Shown: positions 1 through 9,349 of the stretch, in pieces
Position numbering within the stretch: position 1 is the stretch's first letter
How the letters are laid out: every line of letters starts with the position of its first letter
Assembly (NCBI GenBank): GCA_963678705.1
Contig: OY783204.1
Span: 14,332,759-14,396,758, forward strand
DNA length: 64,000 nt
DNA from: Panorpa germanica
Taxonomy: Eukaryota; Arthropoda; Insecta; Mecoptera; Panorpidae
Direction: 5' to 3'
The notes under the pieces: generated by a model
What the model was told of the DNA's origin: nothing
The model's database searches: none
The model's input: only the letters and a program-made list of their open reading frames with translations
Made by a program: the position numbers and the translations under genes

Positions 1-441
1 ACATAACCTCAAATTTGTAACTTTGATGTTTGATATAAGACATTAATAAGTGCGATGGACAAAAAAAGTGATAATAATTAGGTTAGTGTTAGTGCTAAAA
101 CATCAAGTGGTTTAAAATTCAAGAAATCTGTAGAGATATATAAGGAAGACCTCATATAAACACTACAAATATACGGAAGACAAAAGGTTGCCGCCCACTA
201 TCAAGTAAGTCGAATAGCATTAACTATAAATAATATTAAAACACAAGAATTAGTTTATATAAATGCGTGTTTTAAATAATAATGAGAGTGTATTAATTGT
301 TATAAGTGATTAAGTAAACAATATATGCGGTTTTCTTGGAAATAGTGATTGATCGTTCATAAACATTCAATGGTAACAAACAAATGGTAAGTAAGTAGGC
401 ATAAGTACAAGTATGTATATGAGATATTTATAGAAATTCAG

Positions 442-1304
442 TGTGCCTTTGTTGATGTCCGGTGGCCAAGTGACCTTCAAAGAATTAGATCGGCAAAAAC
501 CTATAGGTACGTCTACTGCGCTATGGAGAACTATTTTCATTGTCGACCATTATTTTACAAACCGATTAACGTTCCATGAAAAGGCATTTATCTAAAGGTT
601 GTCCTCAGCGATCTGTAATGGGGCCTGAGCTCTGGAACATGATATTCGACGAGAACTGTGTTTCTCACTCAAAAGGTTGTGTAGACATATGTTTTGCCAA
701 CGATAATGTGATAAAGCTACGAAACAAATACAGTAACAACGAATGATAAACTTGTTACACACCTTGCGCGTGTCACAAGGACGGAATGAAGCTTAAACTC
801 GGCAACTATGCCGACACTATACAAGGGGGCATTTATGCTAATAGTTGTGTATTGTGCTTCGGCATGGTTTTATAGGATCAATCTTCCAGATCTTCCATGC
901 AAAGAACTATGTTATTGACGATGACGCGTTGTTGCAGAACTGTATCTACAGAAGTGTTGCAAGTGATATTGGGGACAATTCCTTTAGATTTAAAAATCAC
1001 TCATGCACTTACTCAAGTACAAATTACGCTAGAACTGAAAAAATCAAATTTTGATGATTTAAAATTAATGCGACAAATTTCGAGGATTTAAAGTTAATGC
1101 GGCTGTAGGATAAAAGTCTGGAGACGATACCAAATATATTGCCAAAGAGATGAATGCATATATGCATAAGCTCTGGCAAGACAAATGGGACTTAATACAA
1201 AAAGGAAGACCTACGTATTGGTTTACAAGGACGTTAATATTGCTTTGCAACACAAGTGGTTCCTATCTACTATGTGTGTGATCGGCTCCTGCTACTTTAG
1301 GTGA
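442..1304 (+). pseudogene. R1-type LINE RT relic, unit 1
   Basis: The 83-bp deletion after GATAATGTGAT removes the segment downstream of motif C and shifts the frame. Private changes near motif A and the GCPQ block (GTCGACC, GGCATTTATC, ACATGATATTC) make it the most altered RT core on the left. Confidence 0.8.
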
Positions 1305-1360
1305 AAAAAGTGATTAAAAGTGAGAAATTAATTATGGAAAAAAAAAAAAAAAATTATATG

Positions 1361-1385
1361 AATACTTTTTCAAACGAAAAGTATT
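1361..1385. other. Tail hairpin AATACTTTT / AAAAGTATT (unit 1 example)
   Basis: 9-bp perfect arms (1361-1369 and 1377-1385) with a 7-base loop. Present at the same place in most full-length and short units. Type B units keep pairing with one bulged C, and units 28 and 32 have one mismatch. Confidence 0.75.
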
Positions 1386-1580
1386 TAAGTTTGTTTTAAA
1401 TTTGTGTTAATTTACCCTAAACAAAGTGTTTTTACAAAAGTTTTACAGTTGGAAACCAGTGTTAAAAACGAATTTTTCATTACGCGTACACGCGGTCTTA
1501 TAATAATAACCTCAAATTTGTAACTTTGATGTTTGATATAAGACATTAATAAGTGCGATAGACAAAAAAAGTGATAATAA

Positions 1581-1589
1581 TTAGGTTAG
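1581..1589 (+). other. TTAGGTTAG motif
   Basis: Nearly two copies of the insect telomere unit TTAGG, followed by TGTTAGTG. Present in almost every unit (units 19 and 22 have TTAAGTTAG; 20 and 23 have TTAGATTAG). May be chance in AT-rich DNA. Confidence 0.4.
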
Positions 1590-1857
1590 TGTTAGTGCTA
1601 AAACATCAAGTGGTTTAAAATTCAAGAAATCTGTAGAGATATATAAGGAAGACCTCATATAAACACTACAAATATACGGAAGACAAAAGGTTGCCGCCCA
1701 CTATCAAGTAAGTCGAATAACATTAACTATAAATAATATTAAAACACAAGAATTAGTTTATACAAATGCGTGTTTTAAATAATAATGAGAGTGTATTAAT
1801 TGTTATAAGTGATTAAGTGAACAATATATGCGGTTTTCTTGGAAATAGTGATTGATC

Positions 1858-1867
1858 GTTCATGAAC
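1858..1867. other. 10-bp perfect palindrome GTTCATGAAC
   Basis: Self-complementary in most units. Units 1, 5, 9, 11, 14 and 17 read GTTCATAAAC, which breaks it. This follows subfamily rather than position. Confidence 0.7.
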
Positions 1868-1944
1868 ATTCAATGGTAACAAACAAATGGTAAGTAAGTA
1901 GGCATAAGTACAAGTATGTATATGAGATATTTATAAAAATTCAG

Positions 1945-2890
1945 TGTGCCTTTGTTGATGTCCGGTGGCCAAGTGACTTTCAAAGAATTAGACCGGCAAA
2001 AACCTATAGGTACGTCTACTGCGCTATGGAGAACTATTTTCATTGTCGAACATTATTTTACAAACCGATTACCGTTCCATGAAAAGGCAACTATCTAAAG
2101 GTTGTCCTCAGCGATCTGTAATGGGGCCTGAGCTCTGGAACATGGTATTCGACGAGAACTGTGTTTCTCACACGAAAGGTTGTGTAGACATATGTTTTGC
2201 CAACGATAATGTGATCCTTATCGGTGCAAATAGTACAGAAACCCTAGAAAGCCGTTCTCGACCTGCTATATATAAAATCTGTAGTTTCTTGAAGCTACAA
2301 AGCTACGAAACAAATACAGTAACAACGAATGATAAACTTGTAACACACCTTGCGCGTGTCACAAGGACGGAATGAAGCTTAAACTCGGCAACTATGCCGA
2401 CACTATACAAGGGGGCATTTATGCTAATAGTTGTGTATTGTGCTTCGGCATGGTATTACAGGATCAATCTTCCAGATCTTCCATGCAAAGAACTATGTTA
2501 TTGACGATAACGCGTTGTTGCAGAACTGTATCTACAGAAGTGGTGCAAGTGATATTGGGGACAATTCCTTTAGATTTAAAAATCACTCATGCACTTACTC
2601 AAGTACAAATTACGCTAGAACTGAAAAAATCAAATTTAAATGATTTAAAATTAATGCGACAAATTTCGAGAATTTAAAGTTAATGCGGCTGTAGGATAAA
2701 AGTCTGGAGACGATACCAAATATATTGCCAAAGAGATGAATGCATATATGCATAAGCTCTGGCAAGACAGATAGGACTTAATACAGAAAGGAAGACCTAC
2801 GTATTGGTTTACAACGACGTTAATATTGCTTTGCAACACAAGTGGTTCCTATCTACTATGTGTGTGATCGGCTCCTGCTACTTTAGGTGA
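1945..2890 (+). pseudogene. R1-type LINE reverse transcriptase relic, unit 2 (reference)
   Basis: Fragment of a non-LTR retrotransposon ORF2, broken into at least five frames. 1945-2079 reads CAFVDVRWPS, then YCAMENYFHCRT: the motif A region, where R1-type proteins have an AFD-x-x-W-P pattern; the Asp position is Val here. 2100-2375 has KGCPQRSVMGPELWN, then FAND (2196-2207) where YADD is expected, and ICSFLKLQSYET. 2394-2480 reads LYKGAF and YCASAW. 2483-2677 reads QRTMLLT, CRTVSTEVVQVILGTIPLDL: the post-RT block of the R1/Jockey group. 2694-2815 has KLWQDR, a TAG, then KGRPTYWF, and 2816-2890 ends IGSCYFR and a stop. About 100 residues seem missing between the thumb region and LYKGAF. Known families support a LINE origin; assignment to R1 rather than Jockey is inference. 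Confidence 0.85.
2740..2753. other. 14-bp perfect palindrome ATGCATATATGCAT
   Basis: Lies in the relic's Trp-rich block, 5' of AAGCTCTGG. Intact in nearly all units (e.g. 1154-1167); unit 7 loses the outer pair. Could act as a symmetric protein-binding site, but it is also explained by inherited coding sequence. Confidence 0.75.
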
Positions 2891-3091
2891 AAAAAGTGAT
2901 TAAAAGTGAGAAATTAATTATGGAAAAAAATTAAATAAATTATATGAATACCTTTTAAAACGAAAAGTATTTAAGTTTGTTTTAAATTTGTGTTAATTTA
3001 CCCTAAACAAAGTGTTTTAACAAAAGTTTGACAGTTGGAAACCAGTGTTAAAAACGAATTTTTCATTACGCGTACACGCGGTCTTATAAAC
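2891..3091 (+). other. Satellite tail (reference unit 2), no gene
   Basis: 201 bp after the relic's last stop: A-rich stretches, a hairpin, GTGTTTTAACAAAAG, then the CGCG inverted repeat just before the unit boundary. The A-rich box after TTATGG is where units differ most in length. It could be the remnant of a LINE 3' end, but this is not demonstrable. Confidence 0.6.
3069..3080. other. CGCG inverted repeat at unit end (reference unit 2)
   Basis: CGCGT-AC-ACGCG, perfect 5-bp arms. It is a rare CpG-dense spot in a very AT-rich unit and recurs about 22 bp before each unit start. Units 3 and 15 alter the spacer (CGTAAACGCG); unit 12 breaks an arm (CGTACTCGCG). Confidence 0.8.
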
Positions 3092-4677
3092 ATAACCTCA
3101 AATTTGTAACTTTGATGTTTGATATAAGACATTAATAAGTGCGATAGACAAAAAAAGTGATAATAATTAGGTTAGTGTTAGTGCTAAAACATCAAGTGGT
3201 TTAAAATTCAAGAAATCTGTAGAGATATATAAGGAAGACCTCATATAAACACTACAAATATACGGAAGACAAAAGGTTGCCGCCCACTATCAAGTAAGTC
3301 GAATAACATTAACTATAAATAATATTAAAACACAAGAATTAGTTTATACAAATGCGTGTTTTAAATAATAATGAGAGTGTATTAATTGTTATAAGTGATT
3401 AAGTGAACAATATATGCGGTTTTCTTGGAAATAGTGATTGATCGTTCATGAACATTCAATGGTAACAAACAAATGGTAAGTAAGTAGGCATAAGTACAAG
3501 TATGTATATGAGATATTTATAGAAATTCAGTGTGCCTTTGTTGATGTCCGGTGGCCAAGTGACCTTCAAAGAATTAGACCGGCAAAAACCTATAGGTTCG
3601 TCTACTGCGCTATGGAGAACTATTTTCATTGTCGAACATTATTTTACAAACCGATTACCGTTCCATGAAAAGGCAACTATCTAAAGGTTGTCCTCAGCGA
3701 TCTGTAATGGGGCCTGAGCTCTGGAACATGGTATTCGACGAGAACTGTGTTTCTCACACGAAAGGTTGTGTAGACATATGTTTTGCCAACGATAATGTGA
3801 TCCTTATCGGTGCAAATAGTACAGAAACCCTAGAAAGCCGTTCTTGACCTGCTATATATAAAATCTGTAGTTTCTTGAAGCTACAAAGCTACGAAACAAA
3901 TACAGTACCAACGAATGATAAACTTGTAACACACCTTGCGCGTGTCACAAGGACGGAATGAAGCTTAAACTCGGCAAATATGCCGACACTATACAAGGGG
4001 GCATTTATGCTAATAGTTGTGTATTGTGCTTCGGCATGGTATTACAGGATCAATCTTCCAGATCTTCCATGCAAAGAACTATGTTATTGACGATGACGCG
4101 TTGTTGCAGAACTGTATCTACAGAAGTGTTGCAAGTGATATTGGGGACAATTCCTTTAGATTTAAAAATCACTCATGCACTTACTCAAGTACAAATTACG
4201 CTAGAACTGAAAAAATCAAATTTTGATGATTTAAAATTAATGCGACAAATTTCGAGGATTTAAAGTTAATGCGGCTGTAGGATAAAAGTCTGGAGACGAT
4301 ACCAAATATATTGCCAAAGAGATGAATGCATATATGCATAAGCTCTGGCAAGACAAATGGGACTTAATACAAAAAGGAAGACCTACGTATTGGTTTACAA
4401 GGACGTTAATATTGCTTTGCAACACAAGTGGTTCCTATCTACTATGTGTGTGATCGGCTCCTGCTACTTTAGGTGAAAAAAGTGATTAAAAGTGAGAAAT
4501 TAATTATGGAAAAAAAAAAAAAAAATTATATGAATACTTTTTCAAACGAAAAGTATTTAAGTTTGTTTTAAATTTGTGTTAATTTACCCTAAACAAAGTG
4601 TTTTTACAAAAGTTTTACAGTTGGAAACCAGTGTTAAAAACGAATTTTTCATTACGCGTAAACGCGGTCTTATAATA
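3092..4677 (+). repeat. Satellite unit 3 (chimera, type C front and type A back, 1586 bp)
   Basis: The front matches unit 7 (TAGGTTCGTC, CAGTACCAAC, TTCTTGACC). From about 4095 the back matches unit 1, including the long A run and the TAATAATAAC end. The closing CGCG element reads CGTAAACGCG. Confidence 0.93.
3531..4476 (+). pseudogene. R1-type LINE RT relic, unit 3
   Basis: The CGA after the GANSTETLESRS stretch has become TGA (3845-3847), so the frame with motif C closes early. The same stop is found in units 7, 8, 10, 13, 16, 25 and 27. The post-RT block has type A TCTACAGAAGTGTTGC. Confidence 0.8.
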
Positions 4678-6260
4678 ATAACCTCAAATTTGTAACTTTG
4701 ATGTTTGATATAAGACATTAATAAGTGCGATAGACAAAAAAAGTGATAATAATTAGGTTAGTGTTAGTGCTAAAACATCAAGTGGTTTAAAATTCAAGAA
4801 ATCTGTAGAGATATATAAGGAAGACCTCATATAAACACTACAAATATACGGAAGACAAAAGGTTGCCGCCCACTATCAAGTAAGTCGAATAACATTAACT
4901 ATAAATAATATTAAAACACAAGAATTAGTTTATACAAATGCGTGTTTTAAATAATAATGAGAGTGTATTAATTGTTATAAGTGATTAAGTGAACAATATA
5001 TGCGGTTTTCTTGGAAATAGTGATTGATCGTTCATGAACATTCAATGGTAACAAACAAATGGTAAGTAAGTAGGCATAAGTACAAGTATGTATATGAGAT
5101 ATTTATAAAAATTCAGTGTGCCTTTGTTGATGTCCGGTGGCCAAGTGACTTTCAAAGAATTAGACCGGCAAAAACCTATAGGTACGTCTACTGCGCTATG
5201 GAGAACTATTTTCATTGTCGAACATTATTTTACAAACCGATTACCGTTCCATGAAAAGGCAACTATCTAAAGGTTGTCCTCAGCGATCTGTAATGGGGCC
5301 TGAGCTCTGGAACATGGTATTCGACGAGAACTGTGTTTCTCACACGAAAGGTTGTGTAGACATATGTTTTGCCAACGATAATGTGATCCTTATCGGTGCA
5401 AATAGTACAGAAACCCTAGAAAGCCGTTCTCGACCTGCTATATATAAAATCTGTAGTTTCTTGAAGCTACAAAGCTACGAAACAAATACAGTAACAACGA
5501 ATGATAAACTTGTAACACACCTTGCGCGTGTCACAAGGACGGAATGAAGCTTAAACTCGGCAACTATGCCGACACTATACAAGGGGGCATTTATGCTAAT
5601 AGTTGTGTATTGTGCTTCGGCATGGTATTACAGGATCAATCTTCCAGATCTTCCATGCAAAGAACTATGTTATTGACGATAACGCGTTGTTGCAGAACTG
5701 TATCTACAGAAGTGGTGCAAGTGATATTGGGGACAATTCCTTTAGATTTAAAAATCACTCATGCACTTACTCAAGTACAAATTACGCTAGAACTGAAAAA
5801 ATCAAATTTAAATGATTTAAAATTAATGCGACAAATTTCGAGAATTTAAAGTTAATGCGGCTGTAGGATAAAAGTCTGGAGACGATACCAAATATATTGC
5901 CAAAGAGATGAATGCATATATGCATAAGCTCTGGCAAGACAGATAGGACTTAATACAGAAAGGAAGACCTACGTATTGGTTTACAACGACGTTAATATTG
6001 CTTTGCAACACAAGTGGTTCCTATCTACTATGTGTGTGATCGGCTCCTGCTACTTTAGGTGAAAAAAGTGATTAAAAGTGAGAAATTAATTATGGAAAAA
6101 AATTAAATAAATTTTAATACTTTTTCAAACGAAAAGTATTTAAGTTTGTTTTAAATTTGTGTTAATTTACCCTAAACAAAGTGTTTTTACAAAAGTTTGA
6201 CAGTTGGAAACCAGTGTTAAAAACGAATTTTTCATTACGCGTACACGCGGTCCTATAAAC
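4678..6260 (+). repeat. Satellite unit 4 (type B front, S-like tail, 1583 bp)
   Basis: Matches unit 2 for about 1.4 kb, then switches at about 6114 to a tail with a 3-bp loss (AAATTTTAATAC) and GGTCCTATAAAC, as in units 11 and 17. Confidence 0.94.
5117..6062 (+). pseudogene. R1-type LINE RT relic, unit 4
   Basis: Reads as the reference relic in all segments, including the 110-codon frame with GCPQ and FAND and the TAG in the Trp-rich block. Confidence 0.8.
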
Positions 6261-7763
6261 ATAACCTCAAATTTGTAACTTTGATGTTTGATATAAGACA
6301 TTAATAAGTGCGATGGACAAAAAAAGTGATAATAATTAGGTTAGTGTTAGTGCTAAAACATCAAGTGGTTTAAAATTCAAGAAATCTGTAGAGATATATA
6401 AGGAAGACCTCATATAAACACTACAAATATACGGAAGACAAAAGGTTGCCGCCCACTATCAAGTAAGTCGAATAGCATTAACTATAAATAATATTAAAAC
6501 ACAAGAATTAGTTTATATAAATGCGTGTTTTAAATAATAATGAGAGTGTATTAATTGTTATAAGTGATTAAGTAAACAATATATGCGGTTTTCTTGGAAA
6601 TAGTGATTGATCGTTCATAAACATTCAATGGTAACAAACAAATGGTAAGTAAGTAGGCATAAGTACAAGTATGTATATGAGATATTTATAGAAATTCAGT
6701 GTGCCTTTGTTGATGTCCGGTGGCCAAGTGACCTTCAAAGAATTAGATCGGCAAAAACCTATAGGTACGTCTACTGCGCTATGGAGAACTATTTTCATTG
6801 TCGACCATTATTTTACAAACCGATTAACGTTCCATGAAAAGGCATTTATCTAAAGGTTGTCCTCAGCGATCTGTAATGGGGCCTGAGCTCTGGAACATGA
6901 TATTCGACGAGAACTGTGTTTCTCACTCAAAAGGTTGTGTAGACATATGTTTTGCCAACGATAATGTGATAAAGCTACGAAACAAATACAGTAACAACGA
7001 ATGATAAACTTGTTACACACCTTGCGCGTGTCACAAGGACGGAATGAAGCTTAAACTCGGCAACTATGCCGACACTATACAAGGGGGCATTTATGCTAAT
7101 AGTTGTGTATTGTGCTTCGGCATGGTTTTATAGGATCAATCTTCCAGATCTTCCATGCAAAGAACTATGTTATTGACGATGACGCGTTGTTGCAGAACTG
7201 TATCTACAGAAGTGTTGCAAGTGATATTGGGGACAATTCCTTTAGATTTAAAAATCACTCATGCACTTACTCAAGTACAAATTACGCTAGAACTGAAAAA
7301 ATCAAATTTTGATGATTTAAAATTAATGCGACAAATTTCGAGGATTTAAAGTTAATGCGGCTGTAGGATAAAAGTCTGGAGACGATACCAAATATATTGC
7401 CAAAGAGATGAATGCATATATGCATAAGCTCTGGCAAGACAAATGGGACTTAATACAAAAAGGAAGACCTACGTATTGGTTTACAAGGACGTTAATATTG
7501 CTTTGCAACACAAGTGGTTCCTATCTACTATGTGTGTGATCGGCTCCTGCTACTTTAGGTGAAAAAAGTGATTAAAAGTGAGAAATTAATTATGGAAAAA
7601 AAAAAAAAAAATTATATGAATACTTTTTCAAACGAAAAGTATTTAAGTTTGTTTTAAATTTGTGTTAATTTACCCTAAACAAAGTGTTTTTACAAAAGTT
7701 TTACAGTTGGAAACCAGTGTTAAAAACGAATTTTTCATTACGCGTACACGCGGTCTTATAATA
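6261..7763 (+). repeat. Satellite unit 5 (type A, 1503 bp)
   Basis: Copy of unit 1 at a distance of 6258 bp, sharing its 83-bp deletion, long A run and TAATAATAAC end. No difference was noticed in the stretches compared. Confidence 0.95.
6700..7562 (+). pseudogene. R1-type LINE RT relic, unit 5
   Basis: Same lesions as unit 1: the 83-bp deletion and altered motif A-to-GCPQ region. Confidence 0.8.
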
Positions 7764-9349
7764 ATAACCTCAAATTTGTAACTTTGATGTTTGATATAAG
7801 ACATTAATAAGTGCGATAGACAAAAAAAGTGATAATAATTAGGTTAGTGTTAGTGCTAAAACATCAAGTGGTTTAAAATTCAAGAAATCTGTAGAGATAT
7901 ATAAGGAAGACCTCATATAAACACTACAAATATACGGAAGACAAAAGGTTGCCGCCCACTATCAAGTAAGTCGAATAACATTAACTATAAATAATATTAA
8001 AACACAAGAATTAGTTTATACAAATGCGTGTTTTAAATAATAATGAGAGTGTATTAATTGTTATAAGTGATTAAGTGAACAATATATGCGGTTTTCTTGG
8101 AAATAGTGATTGATCGTTCATGAACATTCAATGGTAACAAACAAATGGTAAGTAAGTAGGCATAAGTACAAGTATGTATATGAGATATTTATAAAAATTC
8201 AGTGTGCCTTTGTTGATGTCCGGTGGCCAAGTGACTTTCAAAGAATTAGACCGGCAAAAACCTATAGGTACGTCTACTGCGCTATGGAGAACTATTTTCA
8301 TTGTCGAACATTATTTTACAAACCGATTACCGTTCCATGAAAAGGCAACTATCTAAAGGTTGTCCTCAGCGATCTGTAATGGGGCCTGAGCTCTGGAACA
8401 TGGTATTCGACGAGAACTGTGTTTCTCACACGAAAGGTTGTGTAGACATATGTTTTGCCAACGATAATGTGATCCTTATCGGTGCAAATAGTACAGAAAC
8501 CCTAGAAAGCCGTTCTCGACCTGCTATATATAAAATCTGTAGTTTCTTGAAGCTACAAAGCTACGAAACAAATACAGTAACAACGAATGATAAACTTGTA
8601 ACACACCTTGCGCGTGTCACAAGGACGGAATGAAGCTTAAACTCGGCAACTATGCCGACACTATACAAGGGGGCATTTATGCTAATAGTTGTGTATTGTG
8701 CTTCGGCATGGTATTACAGGATCAATCTTCCAGATCTTCCATGCAAAGAACTATGTTATTGACGATAACGCGTTGTTGCAGAACTGTATCTACAGAAGTG
8801 GTGCAAGTGATATTGGGGACAATTCCTTTAGATTTAAAAATCACTCATGCACTTACTCAAGTACAAATTACGCTAGAACTGAAAAAATCAAATTTAAATG
8901 ATTTAAAATTAATGCGACAAATTTCGAGAATTTAAAGTTAATGCGGCTGTAGGATAAAAGTCTGGAGACGATACCAAATATATTGCCAAAGAGATGAATG
9001 CATATATGCATAAGCTCTGGCAAGACAGATAGGACTTAATACAGAAAGGAAGACCTACGTATTGGTTTACAACGACGTTAATATTGCTTTGCAACACAAG
9101 TGGTTCCTATCTACTATGTGTGTGATCGGCTCCTGCTACTTTAGGTGAAAAAAGTGATTAAAAGTGAGAAATTAATTATGGAAAAAAATTAAATAAATTA
9201 TATGAATACCTTTTAAAACGAAAAGTATTTAAGTTTGTTTTAAATTTGTGTTAATTTACCCTAAACAAAGTGTTTTAACAAAAGTTTGACAGTTGGAAAC
9301 CAGTGTTAAAAACGAATTTTTCATTACGCGTACACGCGGTCTTATAAAC
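7764..9349 (+). repeat. Satellite unit 6 (type B, 1586 bp)
   Basis: Copy of unit 2 at 6258 bp, including the AATACCTTTTAAAACG tail variant and GTGTTTTAACAAAAG. Confidence 0.95.
8203..9148 (+). pseudogene. R1-type LINE RT relic, unit 6
   Basis: Same reading as the reference relic in unit 2; no private lesion seen. Confidence 0.8.

Larger units (their letters stand above)
3..1505 (+). repeat. Satellite unit 1 (type A, 1503 bp)
   Basis: Carries the 83-bp RT deletion and private variants (GATGGAC near the start, GAATAGCATT, GTTCATAAAC). The tail has an uninterrupted run of about 15 A and ends in TAATAATAAC instead of TAAACATAAC. Unit 5 is its copy 6258 bp away. Confidence 0.95.
1506..1944 (+). 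other. Satellite leader (reference unit 2), no gene
   Basis: 439 bp of AT-rich sequence ahead of the RT relic. It holds a TTAGGTTAG motif, an interrupted short frame (1588-1782) and a GTTCATGAAC palindrome. It shows no homology I can name and could be an untranslated or upstream part of the same retrotransposon, or host DNA caught in the unit. Confidence 0.6.
1506..3091 (+). repeat. Satellite unit 2 (type B, 1586 bp; reference unit)
   Basis: Full-length unit used as reference for the internal parts annotated below. Type B marks are GATAACGCG in the post-RT block, AAATTTAAATG, a TAG in the Trp-rich block, and AATACCTTTTAAAACG in the tail hairpin. Units 4 and 6 are near copies. Confidence 0.95.
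1..4094 (+). repeat. Higher-order repeat, period 6258 bp, copy 1
   Basis: Units 1, 2 and the front of unit 3 match the second copy with no difference noticed in compared lines or in translated frames. The match ends at 4095 (G), against A at 10353. The left limit is outside the window. Confidence 0.88.

Noticed and set aside
1483-1494. MluI-like ACGCGT and CGCG stem as an origin or attachment site
   Set aside because: Repetition at each unit end is explained by tandem duplication; nothing else suggests integration or replication initiation.
1588-1660. tRNA or 5S-like gene in the leader
   Set aside because: No cloverleaf arms and no A-box/B-box pair could be found around GGTTAGTGTTAGTGC.
1881-1900. 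Splice-donor-like GGTAAGTAAG ahead of the RT relic
   Set aside because: It fits a 5' splice consensus, and CAAGTAAGT upstream does too, but no acceptor or flanking exon can be supported.
2267-2276. TATATATAAA as a promoter TATA box
   Set aside because: It sits within former RT coding sequence, and such strings are expected in DNA this AT-rich.
2043-2375. 110-codon plus-strand frame as a real gene
   Set aside because: It starts at TTG, covers only the GCPQ-FAND part of an RT, and is closed by stops or frameshifts in about half the units.
2431-2643. Second plus-strand frame beginning CIVLRHG over the post-RT block
   Set aside because: Shadow of the QRTM-CRTVST-IPLDL frame; no recognisable homology of its own, and a non-ATG start.
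2651-2839. Minus-strand 62-codon frame present in nearly every unit, with a hydrophobic stretch
   Set aside because: It lies antisense to the post-RT block, begins at GTG rather than ATG, and is open simply because all units descend from one sequence. Several units (27, 28, 40) lose it without consequence.
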